A stretch of 64,000 bases of DNA, from NCBI RefSeq assembly GCF_021513175.1, contig NZ_CP090953.1, positions 3,220,501 to 3,284,500 on the forward strand, read 5' to 3'. Within the stretch, counting starts at the first letter, position 1; each line of letters starts with the position of its first letter. Below, piece by piece: positions 53,817 to 63,202 of this stretch. Origin of the DNA: Sphingomonas sp. S2-65 (lineage in GTDB: Bacteria > Pseudomonadota > Alphaproteobacteria > Sphingomonadales > Sphingomonadaceae). Position numbers and translations under genes: made by a program. The notes under the pieces were generated by a model. It made no database searches and had not been told where the DNA came from. It worked only from the letters and a program-made list of their open reading frames with translations.

Positions 53817-55028
53817 CTAGACCTTCTGGTCTCGGACCAGAAGGAAGCCGGCCATCGTCGCCAGCAACGAGACTCCGGCGACTGCGGGCCAGCCCAGGCG
53901 GCTCCAGAGGATGGGGGTCAAGAGCGAGAAGATGCTGCCTCCGAGGAAGGTCCCGGTGGAATATACGGCGTTGAGCCGCATCCGGATGTCCGGCGCGAGC
54001 CCGTAAAGGGCAGCGCGGAGCGTCACGTCGGTTCCGATGGCTCCGATCCCGACAAGAACCATCGCCGCGACGATCCCGATGTAGTCGCTGGGCAGGACGA
54101 GCGCCGCCAGCCAGCCTGCGGCGGTCACTAGGAAGGCGAGGCGTACCACCGCTGCCATGCTCCAGCGGTCCGCCAATCGTCCGAGGAACGGCGCCGCAAT
54201 CGCCGATGTCACGGCTAGAAGCGCCAGCTCGCCGATGCGGCGGGTGTCGAGATGGAATGGTGCTTCTTGGAGATGTAGCGTAAGTCCCACCCACAAGGCG
54301 TTGAAGCTGCCGAAACTGAGTGCCTGAAGCAGGGTGGCCCGTCTGAGCAGGGCGGACTGACTCACAAGGGCCGTGACGGACTGTAGAAGGCCGCGGTAGC
54401 TCTGTGGCCGCAGGCCGGGCGTGGGCGGCATCGCACGGATCATAACGACAGCCATGATGAGCGTGGCGAGCGCTGCCGTGGCGTAGACGGTGCGCCAGCC
54501 CACGGCGTAGCCGGCGATTCCGGCGACCGATCTGCCGAGCATGATTCCGGTCAGGATGCCGGTTGCGAGCATGCCGGTCACCGCCCCTCTGCGTTCCGGC
54601 GCGACCAGACGCGTCGCGTAGGCGGGCAGAAGATAGGTCACGATGCCGCACAGGCCCGCTACGAGGCTGGCGGCCATGTAGAGGGCGGGTGCGGTCGCCG
54701 TAGCCATTACGATCAGTGTGGCCGCCTGCACGGCGAGCAGACTTGTCGTGATTAGACGATTGTCGATGCGGTCGCCGAGCGGCAGAAGCAGGAGCATGCC
54801 CAAGGCTATGCCCAACTGGGTCAGCGTAGGCGCCATTCCTGAGAGCGACTTCGAGAGACCTAGATCGCGAGCGATGTCGATGAGGAGCGGCTGGCTGTAG
54901 TAGTTGTTCGCGACGCAGATGGCGCACGTGAGTCCCAGGAGGATCAGGGTCCCCGTGGAAAGCTCGATCTGACGGGCTAGCTCGGGTTGCGGAAAGCCGC
55001 CGCGCCTCTCAGTGACGGAGGCGTTCAC
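53817..55028 (-). CDS. Major facilitator superfamily transporter
   Basis: A 403-residue membrane protein with twelve predicted helices. It has the MFS loop pattern PLGDRIDNRLI near residues 84-95, and AAPFLGRLADRWSM in the second half. An exporter of drugs or small metabolites is likely, similar to the YnfM/AraJ-like group. The GTG start overlaps the stop of the lactonase-like gene (GTGA at 55025-55028), so both are translationally coupled. That coupling suggests they share a substrate or target. The specificity is not visible. Confidence 0.88.
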   Translation of the reverse strand: MNASVTERRGGFPQPELARQIELSTGTLILLGLTCAICVANNYYSQPLLIDIARDLGLSKSLSGMAPTLTQLGIALGMLLLLPLGDRIDNRLITTSLLAVQAATLIVMATATAPALYMAASLVAGLCGIVTYLLPAYATRLVAPERRGAVTGMLATGILTGIMLGRSVAGIAGYAVGWRTVYATAALATLIMAVVMIRAMPPTPGLRPQSYRGLLQSVTALVSQSALLRRATLLQALSFGSFNALWVGLTLHLQEAPFHLDTRRIGELALLAVTSAIAAPFLGRLADRWSMAAVVRLAFLVTAAGWLAALVLPSDYIGIVAAMVLVGIGAIGTDVTLRAALYGLAPDIRMRLNAVYSTGTFLGGSIFSLLTPILWSRLGWPAVAGVSLLATMAGFLLVRDQKV

Positions 55029-55906
55029 GCGGCCGTCTCGGGGACGACGGGCTTTGCAAGAGGCGAGTAGCTGCCGACCTCCGTGACATCGATCGCGGGA
55101 TTGGAGATCGCGTCGAGCGCAAGGCCCGCAATCCTTCCACCCTCGATCAGGGCCGGGGCGTCATGACTCGGCAGAAGGAACCGGCTGCCCGCCAAGGCCT
55201 TCTTGATCGCCCGCTTCTCTTCGAGCGTCGACATCGCGCGATTGGCAGTGATCGTGGGCTCGTGGGCGGCCTGGTCGAGGATCGGCTCGATGATCTGGTC
55301 GGTGAGGTTGTAGGCGATGTCGCCGCAAATGTTCGCCAGGCCGCCGTCGGTCTCGACCAGGATCGAGATCGATCCCGGCGTGTGACCGCCCGAGAGCCGG
55401 ACGGCCACCCCGGGAATCAGCTCCTCCTCGAACGTGCCGTCTACGTCGAACAGGCGCAGGCTTCCGCGCGTGTGGAGGCGGTCGATTAGGTGCTTGGTAT
55501 CTAGAGCCGTGTACATCCCGGGCCCCATGATGCCCGATGCCATGAACTCCAGCTCCTGACGTGCCATGCTCACCTGCGTCGTCATGGGAAACGTGAAATC
55601 CTGCCCGACGTGGTCCAGATGGGCGTGCGTGTGGACGATATGGCGGATGTCGCTGCGCCTCAGTCCATTCGCGGCGAGGTGGTGGTCGATCGTCATCTCC
55701 TGCGTCACCTCGTAGGGCAGGCCGAACGCCTCGAATTGCTCGACGCTGCGGGATCCCGTGTCGACGAGGATAGGCTCCTGGCCACCTGTGATCAGGAAGC
55801 CCAGGACGGGGATCGTGACCTGCACGCCTGGAGTGCGGAACATGACGAGGCCGCTGGCGTCGAGGGTCATGTTGCCGAGGTTAATCGGGTGGATCTTCAG
55901 GGGCAT
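55025..55906 (-). CDS. Metallo-beta-lactamase-fold hydrolase, N-acyl homoserine lactonase-like
   Basis: A 293-residue enzyme. The metal-binding motif is HTHAHLDH (H94, H96, D98, H99 within VHTHAHLDHVG), with a later His in GGHTPGS and Asp in NICGDIAY, and a final His in LPSHDAPA. This is the AiiA/AHL-lactonase-like pattern and a two-zinc site is expected. The substrate could be acyl-homoserine lactone (quorum quenching) or another lactone. The ATG 55904-55906 follows GGAGAC. It is cotranscribed with an MFS transporter. Confidence 0.85.
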   Translation of the reverse strand: MPLKIHPINLGNMTLDASGLVMFRTPGVQVTIPVLGFLITGGQEPILVDTGSRSVEQFEAFGLPYEVTQEMTIDHHLAANGLRRSDIRHIVHTHAHLDHVGQDFTFPMTTQVSMARQELEFMASGIMGPGMYTALDTKHLIDRLHTRGSLRLFDVDGTFEEELIPGVAVRLSGGHTPGSISILVETDGGLANICGDIAYNLTDQIIEPILDQAAHEPTITANRAMSTLEEKRAIKKALAGSRFLLPSHDAPALIEGGRIAGLALDAISNPAIDVTEVGSYSPLAKPVVPETAA

Positions 55907-56219
55907 GGTCGTCTCCTGGACAGCTCGTGTTGGATCGAGCGCGGCGCAGAGACGCAGGTCGGGTCGAGCGGCGCCTCAGCAGCGAGTCGATGCCGAGACT
56001 GGGCATTTCCGATGTTTCGATCGTGGCGAGCAGCCGGACATCGGTCTGGGATCAGCAATACCAAAAGACAGGTGGGAACGTGTCCAGTTTGATCGTTCGG
56101 TGCCGAGGTTGCCCACGCGGCATGCTCAGGAGGAGGACGCAGCTTACACAGCTTCGCATTTCGGAGGGGAACTCGACGCGGCGAAATCGGCCGCGTCGAG
56201 CTGGCCTCGGAAACTTTGG
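55907..56219. other. 313-bp stretch without a convincing gene
   Basis: The gap lies between two minus-strand genes. Plus-strand frames that cross it (55758-56624, 55927-56316) are out-of-phase noise with no motifs. It likely holds the promoter of the lactonase-like gene. No repeat was recognised. Confidence 0.35.
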
Positions 56220-57056
56220 TCAGCCTGCCTTCGGGAAGTCGGTTTCCGCCGCCGTTGCCGACTGCGCCCGAACTGCTTCGAGCCGTTGGCTCAGCACGCG
56301 ATCGAGAATGGCTTGAGCATCGCTCCCCAGGACGAGGCGAAGCGGCGCCTGCTCCTCGTCGGCGCTGCTGATGATTGCGGCAGCCATACGCTCCGGATCT
56401 CCGTTCGGGGTGCGCGCCGGGTCCGTAAGAACGGCTTGAAGATGGCCAATGGGGGTTTCGTTATATGCTTCGACGCCGGCCCCCAGCCGTTCCGAGGCAG
56501 TGGAACGGAAGCTGGTGCGGGAGGCGCCAGGCTCGACGATCGTCACGCCGATGCCGAGCGGTGCGATCTCCTGAGACAGAGAGTCGAAGAAGCCTTCCAA
56601 GCCCCACTTGCTCGCATGGTATAGCGACGCTCCCGGATGGGTTGCCTGTCCACCATATGAGGAGATGGCAATGAGGCGTCCGTAGCCCTGTTGGCGCAGA
56701 TGGGGGAGGGCAGCACGCGCGACTTCGATCGGCCCGACGAGGTTCGTGTCGATCTGGTGGCGGATCTGATCGCCCGTCAGCCCCTCTGCAGCGCCGAAGA
56801 GCCCATATCCCGCGTTGTTGACGACGACGTCGATCTTGCCCTCGGAGAACCCAGAATCCACTACCGCGCGGATCGCATCCGTTTCACTGAGATCAAGCTG
56901 CGCCACGCTGAGGCGGGGCGCATGCTCCGCCACCAGCTCGGCGACAATGTCCAGATTGCGGACGGTGCCGAACACCCGATCTCCGCGCTTGAGCAACTGC
57001 TCGGCCATCGCGCGACCTAGGCCACTGCTGATCCCCGTGATGAACCAACTCTTCAT
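56220..57056 (-). CDS. Short-chain dehydrogenase/reductase
   Basis: A 278-residue SDR. The NAD(P) motif TGISSGLG (7-14), NNAGYGLFG in the middle and the catalytic YHASK with Ser in SSYGGQATHPG are intact. The ATG at 57054-57056 follows AAGGAG and fixes the start, because the longer frame is not coding. It diverges from a LysR gene with 85 bases between, the usual arrangement in which the LysR controls the neighbour. Substrate unknown, probably a small alcohol or ketone. Confidence 0.92.
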   Translation of the reverse strand: MKSWFITGISSGLGRAMAEQLLKRGDRVFGTVRNLDIVAELVAEHAPRLSVAQLDLSETDAIRAVVDSGFSEGKIDVVVNNAGYGLFGAAEGLTGDQIRHQIDTNLVGPIEVARAALPHLRQQGYGRLIAISSYGGQATHPGASLYHASKWGLEGFFDSLSQEIAPLGIGVTIVEPGASRTSFRSTASERLGAGVEAYNETPIGHLQAVLTDPARTPNGDPERMAAAIISSADEEQAPLRLVLGSDAQAILDRVLSQRLEAVRAQSATAAETDFPKAG

Positions 57057-57141
57057 GACTTTCTCCTTCCGCAAGGTAGATAAGACAGGTAATTCGTGGT
57101 AATTAGCCGGCTGGTTCGGCATGGACTGATGGTGATTTGCC
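57057..57141. promoter_or_regulatory. Divergent SDR/LysR intergenic region
   Basis: The 85-base gap has two direct copies of GGTAATT (57089-57095 and 57099-57105) ten bases apart. This spacing, one helical turn, is consistent with a LysR binding site, although a full T-N11-A palindrome was not identified. Confidence 0.35.
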
Positions 57142-58044
57142 ATGAAATCCCAACCGAGCCTTCTCGAGCTCCGAGCGCTCGCTGCGGTCGCCTCGCATCG
57201 CAGCTTCCGTCGCGCCGCGGGCGTGCTGGGGCTGGCTCCCTCGACCCTCAGTCACATGATGACGCAGCTCGAGGCTCGGCTGCAGACACGCCTCCTCAAC
57301 CGAACCACTCGGAGCGTGGCCACGACTGCGGCTGGTGCCCGGCTGGTGGAGCGGCTGGCGCCATTGCTCGGTGGGATCGACGATGCTCTGTCGGATCTCG
57401 AAGGAGAGCGCGACGAGCCTAGTGGAAATGTCAGGATCGCCGCATCCGAGACGGTGTGCATGCTGCTCATGCGGGAGGCGGTCCCTCGCTTCCTCGAACG
57501 CTTCCCGCATGCATCGCTCGACCTGGTCGCGACTGCCGATCTGGTCGATGTCGTCGCCGAAGGTTTTGACGCGGGGATCCGGCTGGGGGAGGCCGTGCCC
57601 CGCGACATGGTTGCGGTTCGTGTAGGCGGGCCTTCCAGGATGCTTCCCGTGGCGACCCCCGCCTACCTGAGCGGACATCGGCCGCCGGAGAGCCCGGAGG
57701 ACCTCCGTCTCCATCGGTGCATATGCTCCCGCACGCCGGGCGGCCGACCGTTCCAATGGGAGTTCGAGCGTGACGGAGAGACGTCGACCATTGCGGTTGC
57801 CGGTCCCTTGACGCTCAATCGCACCGAGCTGATGATCGACGCCGCACTGTCCGGCCTCGGTGTAGCCTATGTGCCCGAGCGGCTTGCCGCACCGCATCTA
57901 GAGCGTGGATCTCTCGTGGCGATGCTTGAGGCATGGTGCCCCGCCTATCCCGGCCTTTTCATCTTCTATCCCGGCCATCGACACGTCCCGGCGGTGCTGC
58001 GTGCCCTGGTGTCGGTGTTGAAGGACTCGTTCGGCAGAGAGTAG
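57142..58044 (+). CDS. LysR-family transcriptional regulator
   Basis: A 300-residue protein. The N-terminal winged helix (LLELRALAAVASHRSFRRAAG, then LAPSTLSHMMTQLEARL) is followed by the effector-binding domain (SGNVRIAASETVCMLL, FDAGIRLGEAVPRDM). It diverges from the SDR gene and is its probable regulator. The ligand is unknown. Confidence 0.92.
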   Translation: MKSQPSLLELRALAAVASHRSFRRAAGVLGLAPSTLSHMMTQLEARLQTRLLNRTTRSVATTAAGARLVERLAPLLGGIDDALSDLEGERDEPSGNVRIAASETVCMLLMREAVPRFLERFPHASLDLVATADLVDVVAEGFDAGIRLGEAVPRDMVAVRVGGPSRMLPVATPAYLSGHRPPESPEDLRLHRCICSRTPGGRPFQWEFERDGETSTIAVAGPLTLNRTELMIDAALSGLGVAYVPERLAAPHLERGSLVAMLEAWCPAYPGLFIFYPGHRHVPAVLRALVSVLKDSFGRE

Positions 58045-58084
58045 CGACGGGAGGCGTGACCGCCACCCGCCGCCGAGCCTTCGT

Positions 58085-59098
58085 TCAGAAGCCCTCCAGA
58101 ACCGTCTTGCCGATCGCCTTTCCGCTCTCGACGAGCTTGTGCACCTGCTTGAGGTTCTCCGCATTGATTGGAGAGTGGGTCTTGGTGAGCGTCGTGCGCA
58201 GCACTCCGGCGTCGACCAGGTGCGACACCTCTTCGAGGAGCTTGTGCTGTTCGATCATGTCGGCGGTCTGATACAGCGAGCGCGTGAACATGAGTTCCCA
58301 CGCGACGGTGATCGACTTGCGCTTGAGCGGGACGATGTCGAAGCTCTTCGGGTCGTCGATGAGCGCGATGTGGCCCTGAGCGGCGACGATCTTCGGGAAC
58401 AGGGACAGGTAGTGGTCGCTGGCGGTCAGGCCTGCAAGATAGTCCACCTCGGAATGGCCAATGCGCGCGAGTTCCTCGTCAAGCGGCTTGTGGTGGTCGA
58501 TGACCACATGCGCGCCCATCTTCCGGACCCAGTCGATGGTTTCGGGACGTGAGGCGGTGGCGATGATCGTTAGGCCCGTCAGACGGCGCGCCAACTGAAT
58601 CAGGATCGAGCCCACTCCTCCGGCGCCGTTGATGACGAGGAGGGTGCCAGGACCCTTCTTCTGCCCATAGGGCACGCGCAGGCGGTCGAAGAGGATCTCC
58701 CATGCGGTGATCGCGGTGAGCGGCAGCGCGGCGGCCTCGGCCCAGTTCAGGGAAGACGGCTTGTGACCCACGATGCGTTCGTCGACGGCGTGAAGCTCGG
58801 AGTTGGTGCCGGGACGGCTCAGATCCCCGGCGTAGAACACCTCGTCCCCTACCTTGAAGAGGCTCACCTCGTCACCGATCGCTTCGACGACGCCCGCCGC
58901 ATCCCAGCCGAGGATCTTAGGATCGCCGTCGGTCCGTGCGCTGCTGCTCCGGACCTTCACGTCCACCGGATTCACTGAGATCGCCTTCACCCGCACGACC
59001 AAATCACGTGGGCCTGGTTTCGGCGTCGGAAGTTCGAGGTCGAGCAGAGCGTCATCCCGGTCGATGCTACCGGCCGCGTGATATCCAATGGCCTTCAT
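58085..59098 (-). CDS. MDR-family (quinone oxidoreductase-like) alcohol dehydrogenase
   Basis: A 337-residue enzyme of the zinc-type ADH/quinone reductase superfamily. The GroES-like half contains PKILGWDAAGVVEAIGDEV, and the nucleotide fold is INGAGGVGSILIQLARRL. No structural zinc Cys set is visible, so it looks zinc-free. It reduces quinones or other electrophiles with NAD(P)H. The start overlaps the stop of the 143-aa gene upstream (59095-59098). Its regulator may be either of the LysR genes. Confidence 0.9.
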   Translation of the reverse strand: MKAIGYHAAGSIDRDDALLDLELPTPKPGPRDLVVRVKAISVNPVDVKVRSSSARTDGDPKILGWDAAGVVEAIGDEVSLFKVGDEVFYAGDLSRPGTNSELHAVDERIVGHKPSSLNWAEAAALPLTAITAWEILFDRLRVPYGQKKGPGTLLVINGAGGVGSILIQLARRLTGLTIIATASRPETIDWVRKMGAHVVIDHHKPLDEELARIGHSEVDYLAGLTASDHYLSLFPKIVAAQGHIALIDDPKSFDIVPLKRKSITVAWELMFTRSLYQTADMIEQHKLLEEVSHLVDAGVLRTTLTKTHSPINAENLKQVHKLVESGKAIGKTVLEGF

Positions 59099-59526
59099 GA
59101 AAATATCTCCATCCTTGTTCGTGCCTCAGATCGGCCTTGGGTCAGGAAATCGCCATCGACAGCTTCGCACGTCGGCCATGCGCTCATGCATGGCCCTGAT
59201 TGTGAGACGGCGTCGATCAGACGCTCGAGCTGAGGCTCCGACCAGCCGGCGCGAAGGAAAGCGCCGATCTCAACCGCGGGAATGGTCCAGCCATAGCGTC
59301 GCGCCAGGCTTGCCGTTCGACGGAGCGCCTCGAGGCGCAACGACGCGAGAGGTAGCGGTGGGTCTTCCAGCAGCCTCGACAGTAGGCGCCCGAACGCAGA
59401 CCATTGGAGCGGCTTGGATCCGTCGCGGCTTCCGATTGCGATGACGAGCCACTCGAGGCTCGTGAAGTCGTCGGCCGCCCCGTCCCTGGGGATGTCCGAT
59501 GATCGGCTTACGGTCTGAACCTGCAT
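59095..59526 (-). CDS. Hypothetical protein coupled to the oxidoreductase
   Basis: A 143-residue protein with a helical body (FTSLEWLVIAIGSRDG, RLLSRLLEDPPLPLASL, RLEALRRTASLARRYGW). I recognise no family. The ATG 59524-59526 starts it, and its stop overlaps the start of the MDR gene by four bases, so it is cotranslated and may be a partner. Confidence 0.65.
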   Translation of the reverse strand: MQVQTVSRSSDIPRDGAADDFTSLEWLVIAIGSRDGSKPLQWSAFGRLLSRLLEDPPLPLASLRLEALRRTASLARRYGWTIPAVEIGAFLRAGWSEPQLERLIDAVSQSGPCMSAWPTCEAVDGDFLTQGRSEARTRMEIFS

Positions 59527-59648
59527 GTTGGCGCTTCCGTGACCTCCGCGACTTGTGCGGTTCGCCTATCTTGCCGGGGCGCCAAACGTTCAGCCATTCT
59601 ACGCTCGCCTCAGGTCACCCCTACTCGGGTATGACTTGGGGACCGAAT

Positions 59649-60521
59649 CTACAGGTCCGCCGGCAGGACCTCGTCCAGATGCTCCACCAGGCGCCGAAGG
59701 CGGCGAAGCCGGCGCAGATCCTCATGGTAGCCGAGCCAGAGGTCACGGGCGGGTGGCTCTTCGCCGCCTAGCTGCTCGAGCGGCAGGTTGTCGCCGATCA
59801 CGCGGGGAAGCACGGCGAGGCCGGCCCCCGCTGCGCAGGCCGCACCCTGAGCCTCGCGGTTGTTGCTGCGGAAGGTGAGAGCCGCCGAAGGCCAGCGCGC
59901 CCGCAGCCAGGTCACGTCAACGAGACGATCAAGGGCGCTGTCCATTGTGACGAGTCGATGCCCCTCGCCGCTCGACGACGAAAGGGGATCGCCGCAGCGA
60001 TCGATGTAGGCAGGCGAGGCATAGAGGCCGTAACGGATCCGGCGGAAGCGCCGATGTATGATGTCCGACCCTGAGAATGGCACGAAGCGGAAGGCCAGAT
60101 CGGCCTCCCGGCGCTGCAGGTCGAGCAGTCGGGAGTCTGCGACGATCTCAACCGTCAGACCGGGCTGGGCGATCGCGAGGGTCGCGAGCGGCTCCGCGAG
60201 GATGCGCGAGGAGACCCAGTCCGACGCGGACATGCGGACGACGCCCTCGATCCCACGCGCGCCTCCGGCTACCTTGCGCTCGAGGGCTAACGCCTCTTCC
60301 GCCATCTGCTCGGCGTGTAGCAGCATCGCCTCCCCCTCGTCGGTCAGGCGAAAGCCGCTCGAAGTCCGCTGGAACAGGGCCGCTCCGACGGAGCTTTCGA
60401 GAGCCCTGAGCCGACGTCCGGCAGTCGGCTGGCTCAGCTTGAGGCGGGTCGCGGCGGAGGTGAGGGTTCCCGCCCGGGCGATCTCCAGGAAGAGCTTCAG
60501 GTCATCCCAGCTGATCGACAA
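59649..60521 (-). CDS. LysR-family transcriptional regulator
   Basis: A 290-residue regulator with the usual winged-helix opening WDDLKLFLEIARAGTLTSAA, TRLKLSQPTAGRRLRALE and an effector-binding domain (EGVVRMSASDWVSSRI, LQRREADLAFRFV). It lies upstream of the 143-aa gene and oxidoreductase on the same strand and may control them. The ligand is unknown. A divergent small gene (60656) begins 134 bases upstream. Confidence 0.9.
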   Translation of the reverse strand: MSISWDDLKLFLEIARAGTLTSAATRLKLSQPTAGRRLRALESSVGAALFQRTSSGFRLTDEGEAMLLHAEQMAEEALALERKVAGGARGIEGVVRMSASDWVSSRILAEPLATLAIAQPGLTVEIVADSRLLDLQRREADLAFRFVPFSGSDIIHRRFRRIRYGLYASPAYIDRCGDPLSSSSGEGHRLVTMDSALDRLVDVTWLRARWPSAALTFRSNNREAQGAACAAGAGLAVLPRVIGDNLPLEQLGGEEPPARDLWLGYHEDLRRLRRLRRLVEHLDEVLPADL

Positions 60522-60655
60522 ACGTTATCCTCCGCGCAATTGGTCAAGCCATCGGTCCGTACGCAACCAGCGGGATGGTGCCGCCGGTGTGCACGCCATA
60601 CCATCGCACATGTGGGATCCGTCCGGGACGCGTGGCACTCTCCCGAAGGTCCAAC

Positions 60656-60832
60656 ATGGAGAATACGATGACAACCCCGATCTCAGACGACGGCGTAGCG
60701 GCATCGCACCGGGAGGCTCTGCTGGACGAGGCGCTCGATGAGACCTTCCCGGCGAGCGATCCGATCTCGCTGTCACCACCGCCGTCCCACTACGATGTGA
60801 TGGCTCAGGGCGCGCGTCTGCTGGACGAGTGA
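60656..60832 (+). CDS. 58-aa conserved small acidic protein
   Basis: A 58-residue protein starting ENTMTTPISDDG at ATG 60656 (AAGG upstream, a second ATG at 60668 is possible). It has the acidic core LLDEALDETFPASDPISLSPPP seen in small uncharacterised proteins common in Alphaproteobacteria. No function is known. It is alone and faces an aldo/keto reductase gene. Confidence 0.6.
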   Translation: MENTMTTPISDDGVAASHREALLDEALDETFPASDPISLSPPPSHYDVMAQGARLLDE

Positions 60833-60933
60833 CTTCGCGCGGCCCGCCGCCACCTCGGCGGGCCGCTCGGTTCGCTGAGCCGATCCGCAGGCCGGCGGCA
60901 AGCCTGGGAGTCCGCCGCCGCTGGACCACGAGT

Positions 60934-61785
60934 TCAGCCCGAGGCGCGTCCGGCCTCGTCGAGTTGGGCGAACTGGTCGTCAGACAGCTCGATGGCCGAG
61001 GCGCGGACGTTCTCTTCCAGGTGCGCCGCCTTGGAAGTGCCGGGTATCGGCAGGATGGCCGAGCTTCGGCGCAGCAGCCAGGCGATGGCGATCTGGCCCG
61101 GCGTCGCGCGATGGCTGCGCGCGATGCGGTCGAGAACCGAGCCGGCTTCGGTGAGGCGCCCTGCCGCGAGCGGGAACCACGGAATGAAGCCGATCCCGTT
61201 CTCCTCGCAATAATCGACTATCGCCTCGCTTCCGCGATCCGCGAGATTATACCGGTTCTGCACGGTGGCGACCGGAAAGACCTTTCGAGCGGCTTCGATC
61301 TCGGCGATCCCCACCTCGCTGAGCCCGGCATGCCGGATCACGCCGGTGTCCAGGAGCTGGCGGATGGCACCGAATTGCTCGCCTGCCGGAACCGTCGGAT
61401 CGATCCGGTGCAGCTGCCAGAGGTCGATCCGTTCGACCTTGAGCAACTCGCGGCTGCGATGCGCCTGCCCGATCAGGTAGGTCGGGTCGCCATGCGGCAG
61501 CCAGCCGTCCGGTCCCGGACGGCGCAGTCCGGCCTTGGTCGCGATGTGGAGATCGGCCGGGTAGGGGAACAGGGCCTCTCGGATCAGCGGCTCCGCCACG
61601 TCGGGCCCATAGCTGTCCGCCGTGTCGAGCAGGTTGATGCCCAGCTCCGGAACGCGGCGCAGGGTTTCGAGAGCCCCGGCGCGATCGCGCGGCGGGCCCC
61701 AGACTCCGGGTCCGGTCAGGCGCATCGAGCCGAAGCCCAGGCGGCGGACGGTCATGTCGCCGCCGATCGTGAATGTGGATTGCAT
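60934..61785 (-). CDS. Aldo/keto reductase
   Basis: A 283-residue AKR. The tetrad residues are visible in [10 protein letters not shown] (Asp and Tyr), IATKAGL (Lys) and LWQLHRID (His). The C-terminal NADPH site is near [15 protein letters not shown]. Such enzymes reduce aldehydes and ketones. The start is ten bases from the stop of the aldehyde dehydrogenase gene, so the order is hydrolase, aldehyde dehydrogenase, reductase on one transcript. Confidence 0.92.
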   Translation of the reverse strand: MQSTFTIGGDMTVRRLGFGSMRLTGPGVWGPPRDRAGALETLRRVPELGINLLDTADSYGPDVAEPLIREALFPYPADLHIATKAGLRRPGPDGWLPHGDPTYLIGQAHRSRELLKVERIDLWQLHRIDPTVPAGEQFGAIRQLLDTGVIRHAGLSEVGIAEIEAARKVFPVATVQNRYNLADRGSEAIVDYCEENGIGFIPWFPLAAGRLTEAGSVLDRIARSHRATPGQIAIAWLLRRSSAILPIPGTSKAAHLEENVRASAIELSDDQFAQLDEAGRASG

Positions 61786-61795
61786 GATTGGCTTC

Positions 61796-63202
61796 TCAGG
61801 CTGCGAGCTTGGCGTTCAGGATGCGCAGCTGCGTGAAATCCTCCATGCCTTCGACGCCGTTCTGCAGTCCGATGCCGGACTCCTTGGCGCCGCCGAACGG
61901 AACGTCGAGCGGAAGGGCCATGTGCTGGTTCACCCAGATGGTGCCGGTTTCGATCCTGCTCGCGACCTCGATGCCGCGCTCGACGTCTCCGGTCCAGATC
62001 GTGCCACCCAGACCATAGTCGCTTGAATTCGCCTCGGCGATCGCCTCGTCGACATGGTCGTAGGCTTGGATCGGGAGGACAGGGCCGAACTGCTCCTCCT
62101 GCACCAGGCGTGCGTCGTTGGGCAGTCCCGTCACGATGGCCGGGGCGATGAAGTATCCTTCACCCGTGGGCTGGCCGCCTGTGAGGAAGGTCCCGCCCTC
62201 CTCGCGAGCGCTCTCGATGAATGCCAGCACCTTTTCGAACTGCATCTTGTTCTGCAGCGGTCCCATCGTGGTCGCCGGGTCCATTCCGTCGCCGAGCACT
62301 GCGGCTTGCGCCCGCTTGGCCAATGCAGTCGCGAGCCTCTCGACGATTGCTCGCGGCGCATAGACCCGCTTGGTCGCGTAGCAGACCTGCCCGGCGTTGA
62401 TGAAGGCGGCGGCATAGATCTTGTCCGCGACCCACTCGACGTCGACGTCGTCGAGCACGATCGCCGCGTCGTTGCCGCCGAGTTCCAGCGTGAAGCGCTT
62501 GAGCGTCTCGGCTGCGGAGTCGAGAACCTTCTTGCCGGTCGGGGTCGATCCCGTGAAGCTCACATGGGCTACGTCCGCGTGACTCGTCAGCAGGGGGCCG
62601 AGATCGTTCGCGTCGACCAGCGTCTGGAACACGCCTGCCGGGAAGATGTCGGCTGCGAGTTCGCCAAGAAGCAGCGTCGAAAGCGGCGTCGAAGGCGCGG
62701 GCTTGGCGATGACGGTGTTCCCGGTGATGAGTGCCGGACCCAGCTTGAACGACAGCAGGGTCATCGGCCGGTTCCACGGCATGATCGCCACCACGACGCC
62801 CTGGGCGTAGCGCTGCTCGACGATCAGCTCCTGTTCGTTGCGCCGGATCACGCGGTCTTCGATCTTCTGGCTTGCGAAGTGGCGGATTGCATCGGCTGCC
62901 CTGCTCACCTCGAAGCGGCAATCCGCGATCGGTCCGCCACGCTCGCGGGTGAGCGTCTCGGCGATGCGGTCCCGGTTCGTGGCGATCGCCTCGGCGAAGC
63001 GCTCGAGATAGGGTCTTCGCCCGTCGTATCCGAGCGCCGCCCAGTCTACCTGGGCGCGTTTCGCTGCGGCGATCGCCTGCTCTGCCTGGTCCTTGTCGGC
63101 ACGGGGAGCCTGGGCGAATGCCTCGCCTCTGGTGGGATCGATCACGTCGGTGACCGACGCTCCATCGGTGAGCTTTCCATCGATCAGAAGGCGATGCATC
63201 AT
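61796..63202 (-). CDS. Aldehyde dehydrogenase
   Basis: A 468-residue NAD(P)-dependent ALDH. The start is the first of a tandem ATG pair (63200-63202), because the frame upstream of it is a run of noise. Active-site residues are N144 (PWNRPMTLL), E240 ([12 protein letters not shown]) and C274 ([13 protein letters not shown]), and the cofactor motif is [14 protein letters not shown]. It oxidises aldehydes to acids. The start overlaps the stop of the upstream hydrolase gene. Together with the reductase and hydrolase it may degrade or detoxify an aldehyde- or epoxide-type compound. Confidence 0.93.
   Translation of the reverse strand: MMHRLLIDGKLTDGASVTDVIDPTRGEAFAQAPRADKDQAEQAIAAAKRAQVDWAALGYDGRRPYLERFAEAIATNRDRIAETLTRERGGPIADCRFEVSRAADAIRHFASQKIEDRVIRRNEQELIVEQRYAQGVVVAIMPWNRPMTLLSFKLGPALITGNTVIAKPAPSTPLSTLLLGELAADIFPAGVFQTLVDANDLGPLLTSHADVAHVSFTGSTPTGKKVLDSAAETLKRFTLELGGNDAAIVLDDVDVEWVADKIYAAAFINAGQVCYATKRVYAPRAIVERLATALAKRAQAAVLGDGMDPATTMGPLQNKMQFEKVLAFIESAREEGGTFLTGGQPTGEGYFIAPAIVTGLPNDARLVQEEQFGPVLPIQAYDHVDEAIAEANSSDYGLGGTIWTGDVERGIEVASRIETGTIWVNQHMALPLDVPFGGAKESGIGLQNGVEGMEDFTQLRILNAKLAA

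Noticed and set aside
53614..54927. 437-codon minus-strand frame overlapping the MFS gene
   Set aside because: It is a different phase of the same strand; the membrane-helix pattern is in the frame ending at 53817.
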